This document shows positions 21,822 to 34,197 of a DNA stretch of 64,000 nt, in pieces. The translations under genes and the position numbers were made by a program. Location of the stretch: the NCBI GenBank assembly GCA_036245805.1, contig BTRK01000005.1, positions 12,586,001-12,650,000 on the forward strand, in the 5' to 3' direction. The DNA is from Pristionchus mayeri (taxonomy: Eukaryota; Nematoda; Chromadorea; Rhabditida; Neodiplogasteridae). The notes under the pieces were generated by a model that did no database searches, was not told the origin of the DNA, and was given only the letters and a program-made list of their open reading frames with translations. Numbering within the stretch: position 1 is the stretch's first letter; each line of letters begins with the position of its first letter.

Positions 21822-24800
21822 GATGCTGAATCAGATATTGTGTGTTCGATAAATATGGGTAATGGAAAAACTTGAAACTACACAAAAAATCGATGAAAAT
21901 ACGGTAAAAATGGAAATACGGAAAATTGGTGTAGAGCGAGCGTGCGCCTCAACTTTCCGCAGTTTCTGCACCCAGTCTAGAACGCGGCTCCGGTCTTGAA
22001 CTTTGATCTTCATTCTCCACTTAACAATTAATTTTTATTTTTATTTATTTTTGCAAAAATGATCGGAAAGGTGATAGATTTCATATGAGCGTCAATGTTC
22101 TAAGAGTGCCAGGTCCCTTTAATATGTCGTTATGATAAGATGAAACAGCTATTGTACGCGGTTAGCAAACAATCAAGTGTTTGAATGGTCAGAAAAACCA
22201 CATTACACTGATACGCCGTAATTCGAAGGATTTTGGTGCTCCAAGTAAGTTAACGCGATACAAAACGATAGAGCGCGTATCCAATTATTACAATTCAATA
22301 AACAAAGATCGAAAATAAAGCGAAAACAAACATTAGAAAGAGAAGAAACTGATGCTCGAATGGCGCTTTCAGTTTGCGATTTGTTGGCTAATTGCCATGC
22401 CAATACCGTATTCACTTGAGAGCGCTAAATTTTTGTTGCGAGAGTTTTCATGTATGAATTCCCCGGAGCACTCCTTTAACTTTCACTAATTGCCATATAA
22501 TTCTCGAATAAAGGTATCCACTTTCTCATAATATCTGAACAAGGTAATGACGAGCATACCTCTACTTGCACCTTCTTCCCCTCATCGACCTCGAGGAAAT
22601 AATCACATGGAATCGAGGCATCGTACGGAAAACCGGGTGAGTAGATCTGTATTTTAAGTGATTGAAAAGATTACTGACGTTCCGACTTACCACATCGCCC
22701 TCCTTCCAGGGACCTGTCGAGCATGTGGGACGGGGATCGGCTGCAACAATATATCAGGTTGATTCATAATTTTCGCTCCAAGACTTTTCTATAGTTTACT
22801 CGCTTGTAGTTCCCTTGTGTGCAGGACTACTTTTTCATTATTTCATTGGCAATAGGTGCACACAAATTATTTGTTTTAAGTGAATATACTCCACTTTGTT
22901 CCGCAGTAACAATTTTTTTCGAAATCGTGACGAATTGTACGGTTTTGGAGTGTTTAGTTCAATCCGTTCCTAAAACATAACAAACGTGATAAAATCGCTC
23001 AACGTTTGTGAAGTCACTAAGTAAGGATCAATGTTTCCAAGAAACACTTGAAAATATAATTTCAGATCTCCGGAAAAGCGCGCATTGTGAAAACTAGCGA
23101 AACCGACCATCGAAATTCGAATTTTTTTTTCCAAACGTGACTTTTGAAACGAATGCTGAATAAGCCCAATTATTATATGGTAGCATCGTCTCGATATGAT
23201 CCGTCGCTTCTGATAAATTATAGACCATTAGCTCGTTCATCAGAAATTACCAGCTCCTAGACACAAATTCCGCAAGATTCAAGAACTCAGAACTAAGAAA
23301 TTATTCCTTATCTTATCACGCAGTTTCAAGGCTGATCCGGCGCCCGTCTATTATATGAATGCCCATTCCAAATACTTTACGAAAATGTTGTTGTTGTGGC
23401 GCTTCCTTGCTTTCGTAATGAGTAAGATTCCATCAAAATGCCTACGCCAAATTTCAAGTGTATGGCATTTCGGTCCTTGGTATTTCAGTAGAATCGATCA
23501 TGCACAAAGAAATGTAAGAATTGATAAAGTCTGAAAGAATTGTAGTTCAAAAACTTCAGGTTCGAAAATGGAGCGAAAATTATGAATCAACCTAATAATT
23601 ATAAAATGTGGATAGGCCAGATATAGTGAAGAGTTATCAATGTATGGAACTGGCGAACTCGCCTTGACGCGCGCAAGCAACAGGCAATTTCGACGAGCAG
23701 TCCGTGTTCAGCCACTCTCCCGAATTGGAGAGAGTGTCCATCGCGAGGCAGTCACCTCTACTAGCGATCGGGAATCCTAGGATAATTGTGATTCAAAATT
23801 TACTGATTCAAAAAGAGAACGACTCTGACCAGGATAGAAGTTCTTGTAGTCCCAGGCGGACCCATCTATCCATGAGAACAGATTGTCCTGTCCTTTCGCA
23901 CCCAAGTACACTCCATTCACTGCACCATGAGAGGAAGCGAGCTTGCGAATGAAAGAGTTTTCCTGAATTCCATCTTTTGAATCATATTCTTGTGGTACCT
24001 GCTGACTGTGGACTGAAGCGACGCGCGCTCCGAGGTTCTCGCACGTGTTCTGCGCGTCTTGGAAGTTTTGAGCTGCAGGGCCGACCTGCATCATTAATCA
24101 TAGTTATGAAGCTCATCCGAAACCACACTCTACTAGCTTGTTTCGTAACCTCAAAGTCAAGTTTAGTTCAAAATATGTAGCACCTGTTAGCAGACTCCAT
24201 CATCACAATCATTCTCGAAGCTGTCGCATCCATCTCCAGCCGGTTGCTGCAATCGTCTATATCAATTGAAAAGCTGCAGCAACGCTATGTTCAGTCCTAG
24301 AGATCGCGCTTTAGTATACCTGATTAGGACGATTGATTATATGACTTGTAAAAATGAATGGCAGTGAAGCTTACCTGCAGTTGAGTGGTGCAGAACACTG
24401 GTACGATGAATATGTTGCAAATGTTTCCTGATTGGTATATTGATTATTCCATGAATCATTTTTTTCAGGCAAATCATGAACTCACCACAATCCCAGTAGC
24501 CTTTCGTGTTGATAAACCAGGTCCATCCCTCATTGCACTCAAAGTCCAGAGCTAAAATGTCTGCATTTCCTGTGATCATGAACGTTTTTTTTATTTTTCC
24601 AGTAAGAATAGACTCTGTTCACACCGAGTGAATTGTGACCAGCTACATTTTGCTTTCCCGCTACCATTTTACGGCCAGTTACTGGATATTAGGCGGCTCT
24701 TAGGGGGCAGAGTTTACAACGCAACTGGGGCACCTACCGGGATGATATCCGTAGGATCCGCCGACTGGCCTGTAGTCGATGTCGGTTCCGTCAGACCACT

Positions 24801-25104
24801 GCCACTGGTTCGTGCGGGTGTTGCACTCCAATCCTAGGATAATGTCTAGTGTAGGGTTCTCTGATTGGAATGGTTCTGTATAATTTTCAGATATGTTTCA
24901 TGTACAATATAGATCCTCTGTGTAGCGAACATGAAACATATAAAAAAAAATGATACAAAACCATTTCAATAAGAGAATCCTAGTATATTGGTCATCATTT
25001 ACCATAAACTGTCAGAAAAAAAAACAAAAAAAACAAACCGAGAACAGTGTACTGGATGGGAGATTGTGGCACGCGCTCCGTCCAGTAATCCTGATGCTGA
25101 AACA

Positions 25105-25652
25105 CATGTTTAGTGCTCGGCCCTCGCCAGGAGCTTCTTGCATCTCTTCAGTCTCTTTTCCTTGTGAATGGCAGTCAGACCATGGCCCTTTCGCATCTTG
25201 TAATGGTGAGACATGAGTCCAGAATGGACGATCTTGCGGACCGAATGCTCGTCAATCCCGAGGTCATGGGTCATCTTCCTCATAGATCTCTTGGGATTGC
25301 GTGCAACTCGCTTCTGCACGATTTTCTTGTTCTTCTGAGTGACAGCGGAGTAGTGTCTGCCCACTCTAGGACGGTCCTTAGTCGTGCCAAGCTCCTTTAA
25401 ACGGCGGATGGTCTTGAACACGGTCGGACGGGAAACACGTAGTTTCTTCGAGATTTCAGCTGGTCTCTCTCCAGTAGCCCAAAGGTCAAAAATTGTTTGC
25501 CGGTGGGGTCGAACCATGACTAGGGGAAACTATTTGAAGTGCGCGTTGAATACCTCTTACTATTTGCTAAATCGTGGTATAACATGTATTAATAGGTTTC
25601 CAGGAATGATAATTGAGTTCAAACTTTGTTTCCATACTTTCTCCGCACCCTG
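25105..25652 (-). pseudogene. Tc1/mariner-type transposon, 3' truncated
   Basis: The frame from 25517 down to 25110 begins MVRPHRQTIFDLWATGERPA and continues with paired helix-turn-helix motifs (SRPTVFKTIRRLKELGTTKD, SVRKIVHSG) and a KEKRLKRCKKLLAR block, as in Tc1-like DNA-binding domains. It stops before any catalytic Asp. The 5' terminus CAGGGTGCGGAGAAAGTATG (minus strand, from 25652) next to a TA fits a transposon end. It lies in the first intron of the lectin gene. Confidence 0.75.
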
Positions 25653-25671
25653 TAATGCGACTTCAAATAAT

Positions 25672-26219
25672 GGGGGGGGGGGGGGGTGACAACTGCACAA
25701 CCGACATTTGCACAACAATTCACCATTAATTTGCGAATGGGCGTAGCGACGGAGGAGTTGCTTCATTGTAACCAGTATGTGCTGCCCTACATTTGCATAT
25801 ACAAATCTTGTTACCAGGCGAACTTGAGTTTCACTCCATATCTATGTATAGGGGTTCATGGTCAAAAATTGAGAATTTGAGTGGAAAATCATGGATAGAT
25901 AAATCCCAAATACAGCGACAAATCGATACCCGTGTTACTGGGTTTGAGTAGTTAATGAGACTCATGAATAACGGTTAGTCACGGTATTTGGGGTTTATCT
26001 AACCACGATTTTTCACTCAAATTCTCACTTTTGGACCATGAACATAGATATAAAGTGAAGCTCAGGTTCGTCTGGTAACAAAATTGACATATACAAATGT
26101 AGGGCAGCACATACTGGTTAAAATGTAGCAACTCCCAAGTCGCTACGTCCAATCGCAAATTAATGGTGAATTGTTGTGCAAATGTCGGTTGTGCAGTTGT
26201 CACAACCCCCCCCCCCCCC
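25672..26219. repeat. Foldback repeat family B, small copy
   Basis: A near-perfect palindrome of about 548 bp. It starts with a run of G and TGACAACTGCACAACCGAC, and ends with the mirror image followed by a run of C. The arms meet around 25945. The arm sequence (TTGTAACCAGTATGTGCTG, GGGTTCATGGTC, GAAAATCATGG) is clearly related to the arms of the 3.6 kb element at 43215-46785. It lies in an intron of the second lectin gene. Confidence 0.88.
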
Positions 26220-26491
26220 AAATTATTGACTGCAAACCTCGGCATTGTGGATGATGATCGGCTTTCCACCAATCTTATTGCACTGCGAAACGACGTTTTT
26301 TCTTCCTTCGCAGAATTCAGATTCGATTGTAGACTGCAGTCCTCTACACTCCCCATCTCGAACCAGTTCGAATCCATCGGGACAAGATGCGAGAGAGGTC
26401 TGATTAAGGGTTGTATTGCTAAAGTATCTAGCTGATCTCAATATAAATCGCAGTATTTGCCGTTTTTTAATCTTGATAGACCACACTACTA

Positions 26492-27387
26492 TTAGCTTGG
26501 TAAGAAAGTTCTGTCGCGTTTCTCGTGTTTTACATTTTGGTTTATTCTGCCCTTCAAAGTTGATATAATCTTCATACGATCTTCAGAAGTCTAATAGTGC
26601 TTGGTTACTCTTTCGAGAACATTTTATCACAGTACTCTCCAATTACTAATTCTGACATACTCGATTGCCAAATTCAGCGAAATTGATGACCAACCCTATT
26701 TTTTATTTGTTCATGGTCGAAAGAAGCAATGTGATATAGGTATAACTAACATGGCATTGTAGAGTTCAGCAAGTGGGCATGTTTTTTATTGCATAACAAT
26801 GAGAACTTGGATTGTGTCAGGTTGGAATCAGCGCTAGTTCTGAAAATTTCACTGAATTGAATTCCGTTGTTAAGCATTTCTCATCCCTGAAAATTTAGCG
26901 ATTGACCCATAAGCTGAATTGTAGTGAGCGGTGAAGCACTCGACATGATTAGTGTTTACCCTAAATGGGAAAGTGGTGCACCTAACTGTTCGTAAGCTAC
27001 AGTTTTTCAAATGATGAAACCGAAAATTGTTCTTTGAAATCAGCATTTTTTGCAATCTACAGCTTCCCACACATATCGAATGCCGGATGTAATTTGATAA
27101 TATGGATGCGCGACTCTAGTGTTATCACCCTTCAAAGCAGTAGCAGCAATTGATAGCTCTTATTCAAACGGCTGAGATAAAAAAATAACACCATAAAATC
27201 GTCATTTTCAGAATTTTTTAGATTTTATTTATTTACTCGCTTTATATGCGAAATATAATCGACTGAAACCTGTTGATGTATACTACTTATATCACTTCAT
27301 CTTATGTTAAATTGATTTTCCAGACGATTTATTCAGTCAAGAAAAAATGGAAAAATAGTACGCGACAGAACTTTCTTACCAACCTAA
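26492..27387. mobile_element. mariner-type element without transposase (896 bp)
   Basis: The ends TTAGCTTGGTAAGAAAGTTC and its mirror (GAACTTTCTTACCAACCTAA at 27368-27387) are flanked by TA (26490-26491, 27388-27389). No transposase frame longer than about 66 codons is visible, so this is a decayed or non-autonomous copy. Confidence 0.75.
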
Positions 27388-29283
27388 TATATCACAGGTA
27401 TCACGAGTCAGTGGAGGGAGCCAAGAAAATTTTTTTTCAAACAATTCTCAAATCGTCCATACTATGGTATAATACAGGTATAGGGGCAATAATTCGAATG
27501 AACTTGGTCATTTGAGCCAAAGCCGGCTTTTAGGAATATCCCGGTTTTAGAGTCGGACATACTGAATTTCAGTTCACAGATTAGCTACAGGGATGGTTTT
27601 GGTGTCAAAAAATGCGGGAAAATATGACAAATAACTTTGCATTGACGAACTTTGAGTGGGACAAATTTTAAAATTTTTATGATCGAAAAATCAATATTTG
27701 GATAAGAAAAAAATCCATTTATCCATCACGCAGGGTACTTGCAGGGAATTTTATTGCAGAATATGCAAGAGGGTGTCCACTAGTATCATAAGAAAAAATA
27801 TTAGCCAAATCGATGATGGGGTCTTTTTTGATATATTCACTCAAAGTGGTACCACTGAGGTGATTATGTGAAAATAATTCTCATATTCTAGAAGCTTATT
27901 CAAATTTCGATTGGTCTAGAACAATTTTATTCTATGCTAAGAAATGCTCAATCAAATTCGTTGACAAAAGATACGTTTTACCATTTTCAAAAAAGTCGAT
28001 TTTCAAAATCTGGTTTTTGCTGTATTGGAGGTCTTGCAAAATATCAATTTCGAATAGACGGCCCTCATGTTCTAGCATATTCTTAAATTAGGTTTCGAGT
28101 ACTGTGGAAATTCGTAAAAAAATCTAATACCAAAGCCTATTATGATCTAGAAACCCACCTTCGAAAATGCCCGATCGAGGTGCTCAAAAACTATTAAATT
28201 GCGAATCTGATGATATTTCGTGAACATCTTTCAGTTTTATGCATTAAAAATCATTTCTCATTCAGAGGCACCAGAATATGGAGTGCGCACAATCATATAT
28301 TGCTAATTCCAGAAAACAATTTTCATCGCTTTTTCAACAATTATTATATTCTCAAATCGATTAAACTATGCATATCTTTGCGTGTGCTGCCGTATCTGGA
28401 TGAAAAATGATTTTTGATGCATAACATTGACAGATGTTCACGAAATATCATCAGATTCGCAATTTAATAGTTTTTGAGCACCTCGATCGGGCATTTTCGA
28501 AGGTGGGTTTCTAGTTCATAAGAGGCTTTGGTATTAGATTTTTTACGAATTTCCACAGTACTCGAAACCCAATTTAAGAATATGCTAGAACATGAGGGCC
28601 GTCTATTCGAAATTGATATTTTGCAAGACCTCCAAAACAACAAAAACCAGATTTTGAAAATCGACTTTTTTGAAAATGGTAAATCGTATCATTTTTCAAC
28701 GAATTTGATTGAGCATTTCTTAGCATAGAATAAAATTGTTCTAAACCAATCGAAATTTGAATAAGCTTCTAGAATATGAGAATTATTTTCGCATAATCAC
28801 CTCAGTGGAACCACTTTGAGTGAATATATCAAAAAAGACCCCATCATCGATTTGGCTAATATTTTTTCGTATGATACTAGTGGAGACCCTCTTGCACATT
28901 CTGCAATAAAATTCTCTGCAAGTACCCTGCGTGATGGATAAATGGATTTTTTTCTTATCCAAATATTGATTTTTCGATCATAAAAATTTTAAAATTTGTC
29001 CCACTCAAAGTTCGTCAACTGCAAAGTTATTCGTCATATTTTTCCGCATTTTTTTCACCAAAACCATCCCTGTAGCTAATCTGTGAGCTGAAATTCAGTA
29101 TGTCCGACTCTAAAACCGGGATATTCCTAAAAGCCGGCTCTGGCTCAAATGACCAAGTTCATTCGAATTATTGCCCCTATACCTGTATTATACCATAGTA
29201 TGGACGATTTGAGAATTGTTTGAAAGAAAATTTTCTTGAAGAGGCAATTTTTGCTTCATCGACTCGCGATACATGTGATATAT
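27388..29283. repeat. 1.9 kb long palindrome (family C)
   Basis: The two halves are reverse complements over roughly 900 bp each with a centre near 28320. For example, the CCAAAGCCGGCTTTTAGG block near 27520 mirrors CCTAAAAGCCGGCTCTGG near 29130, and the 28150-28230 segment mirrors 28430-28520. The outer ends read TATATCACAGGTATC and its near mirror. No protein-coding signal is seen. It abuts the mariner-type element. Confidence 0.9.
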
Positions 29284-29744
29284 ATTTTTTATTAAACAAA
29301 ACTCACGTAATAACGAAAAAGAGACGATGAAGCTCAACATACTCGTTGATCGTGGCACCCTGTCGATAGCAATTAACCGTCACTATCGGCCACCATGATC
29401 ACTATCGGCCGTTGGCATGCACGCGAATTATCAAACTCCGCCCACTTTGAATGAAATCCATTTTCTAAATTACATCAGCCACCGAAATTACCAAAGTTTT
29501 TTTTTTAAATTAAAAACATATTTGCATTGCTGCATACAACGATATGGTATTATATTATATTTTGTTCTTGTGAATGTAAATTCGACATTTCGGGAGTTAA
29601 CCGATAAATGTCCAATTTTACAATTGCTCAGCCAAAATTAGTCAGCGACTAGTAGTCACTTGCCAAAATCCGATTTGATTGTAGGCTTTCCGGAGAATGT
29701 GTATCTCCAACCAGACAAGTGTTTGATTAAAGGACACAATACAT

Positions 29745-30137
29745 TAGGGTTGCACGAACGAGATCGGGATCGGGAAATCCGCACTCTCTTCCCAGCCTCT
29801 CTCACTCTCTCCCCCCAAATTCGCGTGCACGCGCCGAACCTGCCAGTGGGCACGAAAATCCCGACATTGAACGAATTTTTCGCTTCTCCCTCCCTCCCTT
29901 CCCTTGGACTGATCGGAAGTGATAGGGCGCTCTCCAAGGCGAGCGAGTCATGAGAAGGGAAGGGGGGAAAGAGCGCGAAAAATTAGTAATATGTCGGGAT
30001 TTTCGTGCCCACCGGCGCCTTTCCCCGAAATTTCGTGGGGGAAGAGGAGCGCAACCTCTCTAAAGAGCACATGCGAGAGGGAGAAGGGAAGGGGTGCCAG
30101 AGGGGACGAAATTGCCGATCCCGATCGTGCAACCCTA
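29745..30137. mobile_element. hAT-type MITE, 393 bp
   Basis: The left end TAGGGTTGCACGAACGAGAT and right end ATCGTGCAACCCTA are inverted, and both are flanked by the 8-mer CAATACAT (29737-29744 and 30138-30145), the hAT target-duplication length. TAGGGTTGCA is a common hAT terminus. The interior is GC-rich with no gene. Confidence 0.92.
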
Positions 30138-30145
30138 CAATACAT

Positions 30146-31430
30146 ACAAAAATCATTTTTGTGAAATTCATGTTATCAAATACTTCAATTCGGGAGCGAG
30201 AACTCAACATTCAATGAATTATGATATTTTTTTGCTTCCAAACATTGCATTTTTGATTTGGTTGTTCTGTTCATTTGCACGTTAGCAGTAAAATTACTTA
30301 AAAATTTTGATCGTCAAGTTAGAAAAAAATCAATAGACTTTTCCTTCGTGGGGAAAGTCCCCAATACATTTCCCTCATACCCTATTGCAGTGCCCAGCCC
30401 TTTCGACGTTGGGTTGATGATGCCATGGACACGCATCGAAACAAAGTGCAAGATAGTGTAGTCAAACATCAGTATTGTGAGACATCAATTTTGTGATCAG
30501 ATTCCGACATTCATTGCGTTGATAAGCTCGTGAGGCAACGATCCCGATCACAAGCCATATGTACGATTATTTGCGTCAGCGTGACAACGAAACAAAGTGC
30601 TGGGAAACAATGAGGTAGTAAACGTAAATGTTATGCATGAGCGTGGTGAGAGTGGAAGTAATAGAGAGAGTTTATTACAATACGGGACAATGTTAATTAT
30701 GGAAGACAACGAGTAGTAAATAGGAGAGAGGTGGTTGTAGAAAGGGAGTATCGCATCCCTAGACTACACGGGTCACCTACACGGCTAATAGGGAGCGACC
30801 GGACTAGCAACAATCCAGGACGACGGGGAAGAGAACAGACCGGACTCTCAAGAAGGGCGCGGGATAAGGCAAGCTATTCCCAGCCAGGCGGAATCATATA
30901 ACTTGTGGAACGGATAATTAGATGACTACGGTAAGTGAGTGCGGCTGTGTCAGACTTATGATCTAGCCTCGTACACAGCAGTAAATATTCATTCCAATGA
31001 TACGTTGTCATGCAGATGACTCAAAAAGTAAATGAAAAGTGTACGTCCTTGTATCATATTCTCACTTTGTTGTGAACCAAAGTAAGTGAGGACATTCAAT
31101 ATACAAAATCAATTGTAAATATACTTATGTGTATGAGAATTTTACTGAAATCATCTTTCATAGAGCTAGCTTGTTGCAATGTTTCATCAGAAAAATCATC
31201 GAAACAGCGTGTGGAAACATTAGTATTGTGATCAGATTCCGATATTCACTGCATTGATAAGCTCGTGATGCAACGATCTTGGTTATAAGCAAAATTGAAT
31301 GTACGCTTATTTGTGAGACAGGCAATGCGAATGGGGCAAAAGTCAACCTACAGCGCACTGATCATGAATATATCAGGAATGTGAGTAGGAAATGTAGGCC
31401 GTGATGCACTGATCGACAAGCATTCTTCTA
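30146..31430. repeat. Gene-free stretch with a ~100 bp direct repeat
   Basis: About 30490-30580 and about 31228-31320 share TGTGATCAGATTCCGA and TTGATAAGCTCGTGA in the same orientation, 740 bp apart, perhaps the flanks of an old insertion. The part 30640-30910 is purine-rich and has no frame or RNA that I can support. Confidence 0.55.
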
Positions 31431-32322
31431 TTAGGTTGGTGCAAAAATTTCGTTACAAAATCACGATTAATGTTTTCGAGCACTATCTAGCTTCGGTCAT
31501 GAGCAGTCCTCATGTGGTTTCTTGTATAATGTGTGTGCTCTAAATAGCGCACATGGCATCGCACCTTATCAATCAGAAATTCCTATGAAGCAACATTTCA
31601 AATTCTGAGAATTTCAATTTCTTCAGAACTTTTGAATTGATAACTACTCCCTGCTCAGAAATAATTGCGCCGCTACAACACCATTTCCGTGAAGTGTGAT
31701 GACTAGCTATCCTACTATGGCTAGTGATCGGCATCAATCTTAAAACAATCTGAGAAAACAGGCTCGCATTCCGGAATAATGGGGGTCCTGCATCTGTCAG
31801 ATTGTGAATATTTTCATAGAGAGTTTTAGCTGGATGAGCTTGGGGTCTCACATGAAACATAATCAGAAGTACCTACCACGAGGAAGCTACCGTAGCAAGT
31901 TCATAAAGAATGATCTTTCCATTCGAGAGATTTTGCAATTATGGATTTGAACCTCAAATTTGAACGACGAAATCGGCCTTTTTCGCCTCACTAGTAATCC
32001 GTGGAAGCCAGAAACTCCCATTTAGCGTGTTCAATGGAATCATCCACCCTTACTCATCAGTTTCTCTGAAGGATGTTGGCTGTATGGAATTCGTTTAGTT
32101 TTAGCGATGGTTTGTGTTGAGCACCCAAAAACATGGTAATTTTGCTAATTTTAACTCATCAAATTTTTTCTACGGAACGACATTGGATCGATCTAGTAGA
32201 CACCAACCATTGTTATGACCTAGCACTGCTTCAAATAATACCCTGGTGGTATTTGATTCAGAAGAAGGATCCACAAGGAAATATGCAAAATGCCTTGTAA
32301 CGAAACTTTTGCACCAACCTGA
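31431..32322. mobile_element. mariner-type element, degenerate (892 bp)
   Basis: The left end TTAGGTTGGTGCAAAAATTT follows a TA (31429-31430) and the right end AAACTTTTGCACCAACCTGA mirrors it. No intact transposase frame is visible; a minus-strand frame at 31573-31860 has no recognisable mariner motif. Confidence 0.75.
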
Positions 32323-32529
32323 TGCATCAGTTTGCGTCATAAAAATTTGCTTTCGAGGAATTGAAACAAATCTGCTATGTTTGATTCTGCTGAAAATTTC
32401 AGTCGCAATCTGGTATGCATCAACATTTACGTCGTTACACCCACATTAAATCTACTGCAACGAATTTGATCAACTCGGCACGGTCGTTTACAGTTAAGAG
32501 ACCAGGCGAAAACAGTGAATTCTTGACTG

Positions 32530-34046
32530 TCATCTATAAGAGAGACTATCTGAGTCAGTGAAGATATGCTTGGCAAAGTCGAAAAATCGAATTTCTCCAT
32601 AATGTGTGTGTGGATAGTACTCGGTGAGTATATCACGTTGGCACATTATGGAAACATCTAGAACGCGCTTTCCACGATTACCTAGGTTAGTATAGGTATT
32701 TCGCAATTTTTCGAAATTTTCTCTTTTCCAACCATTTCGAATGAACCATACCTTGAAAAATACAGAAAAATCCGATGATCATCCACACCAAATTCCATCT
32801 TCCTAGCTTTCCAACTCTTCGTGAAAATTCAAAAAAATCGATATATTTAGCAAACAAAAAATTACAGCATTTCCAAATGGGTGGGTAGGTCCCTTTTTTA
32901 TTTGAGGGCTGCGTAGTGCAGCCTTAGCTCATTCTTCAGAAAAATTATGAAAAATATTCGAGGACCAGTTTTCGTGAAGTTTTAAATAATGTCATCATTT
33001 CTGAAATAAAGCCAGTTCGTAATAAAGTTTCAGACTACCGTATCCAACTTTTAGAAGCGGTTTTCTCAGGCAAAAGGAAAGGGAATGAAGTGGAGATGGT
33101 GTTTGATGACTGGTCGACCTAAGTTGCATCACACATCACCAAATACATTATGCCAACTTTCATTTGTCGCCTACCGTAACACTAATTACCGCTATCTGAG
33201 GACTGTAGACGCACCAACACTGCATAATATAAAGTTAAATCACGGTGTTACTACGGGTTAGAATAGTCAGATGTTCTGAAGGACGATAAGGAATTAATTG
33301 TATAATTAATAAATTATTGTATGTCCTCATTCTTGCAATTAAAATCATTTGTTGTATATACAGTACTCAGATATCGGTAATTAGAGTTACGGTAGGCGAC
33401 AAGTTAAAGTTGGCATAATGCATTTGGTGATATGTGATGTAACTTGGGTCGACCAGTCATCTAACCCCATCTCCACTTCATTCCCTATCCTTTTGCCTGA
33501 GAAAACCGCTTCTAAAAGTTGGATACGGTAGTCTGAAACTTTATTACGAACTGACTTTATTTCAGAAATGATGACATTATTTAAAATTTCACGAAAACTG
33601 GTCCTCGAATATTTTTCATAATTTTTTTGAAGAATGAGCTAAGGCTGCACTACGCAGCCCTCAAATAAAAAAGGGACCTACCCACCATTTGAAAATGCTG
33701 TAATTTTTTGTTTGTTAAATATATCGATTTTTTTGATTTTCCACGAAGAGTTGGGAAGCTAGGAAGATGGAATTTGGTGTGGATGATCATCGGATTTTTC
33801 TGTATTTTTCAAGGTATGGTTCATTCGAAATGGTTGGAAAAGAGAAAATTTCGAAAAATTGCGAAATACCTATACTAACCTACTTAATCGTGGAAAGGGC
33901 GTTCTAGATGTTTCCATAATGTGCCAACGTGATATACTCACCGAGTACTATCCTCACACACATTATGGAGAAATTCGATTTTTCGAACTTTGCCAAGGTT
34001 CTTCACAAATAAGTTCACTCACTCAGATAGTCTCTCATAATAGCTT
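32530..34046. repeat. 1.5 kb long palindrome (family D)
   Basis: The halves 32530-33280 and 33295-34046 are near-perfect reverse complements, e.g. TTAGTATAGGTATTTCGC near 32690 against GCGAAATACCTATACTAA near 33862. The ends read TATAAGAGAGACTATCTG and its mirror. No gene is seen. It lies between the second and third lectin genes. Confidence 0.9.
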
Positions 34047-34197
34047 CCTTATTCCAGTGTTATAGTCATATGTTCTTCCATTCATATTATGTAGCAACTA
34101 CAATTCAAAGGGATTCAGCTATTTATCACTTCGACAAAAACAAGAACATTTGGGTCAAACACTGGTCCATTCGATCGATTCTCCATCGCTAGATGAG

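Larger units (their letters stand above)
10966..22475. mobile_element. 11.5 kb Kolobok-like DNA transposon with TTAA target duplication
   Basis: The ends are a perfect 18 bp inverted repeat, AGGAGTGCTCCGGGGAAT at 10966-10983 and its mirror at 22458-22475, each flanked by TTAA (10962-10965 and 22476-22479). Removing the element and one TTAA restores an intron ending of the lectin gene. TTAA duplications are known for piggyBac and Kolobok; the encoded transposases (THAP domain, CxxC block, DG.FD.. and D.WH motifs) fit Kolobok, not piggyBac. Contents: tRNA-like pseudogene, a P2RX7-C domain gene, a THAP transposase (+), an ISXO2-like fragment, ribosomal-protein exon fragments, and a second THAP transposase (-). 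Confidence 0.85.
10642..26430 (-). pseudogene. C-type lectin (two CTLD) plus CUB gene, interrupted and with a premature stop
   Basis: Minus-strand exons, 5' to 3': about 26238-26430, 25039-25096, 24738-24833, 24486-24551, 24375-24427, 24185-24246, 23999-24085, 23830-23962, 23663-23776, 22691-22740, 22560-22646, then after an 11.5 kb insertion 10881-10960, 10709-10811 and 10642-10662. Exon lengths equal those of the plus-strand paralogue at 2639-4827 nearly throughout. Differences: the second-CTLD cysteine exon is split by an extra 128 bp intron (24247-24374), and its end reads GTC TGC TAA where the paralogues have TAT, a stop at 24187-24189. A TTAA-flanked element lies at the acceptor of the CUB exon, and a Tc1-like fragment and a foldback repeat lie in the first intron. 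The 5' signal exon was not found. It may still give a truncated secreted product. Confidence 0.8.

Noticed and set aside
29656..30217. Several overlapping 60-97 codon frames on both strands
   Set aside because: They lie within and around a 393 bp hAT MITE with exact target duplication; high GC content makes long open frames by chance.
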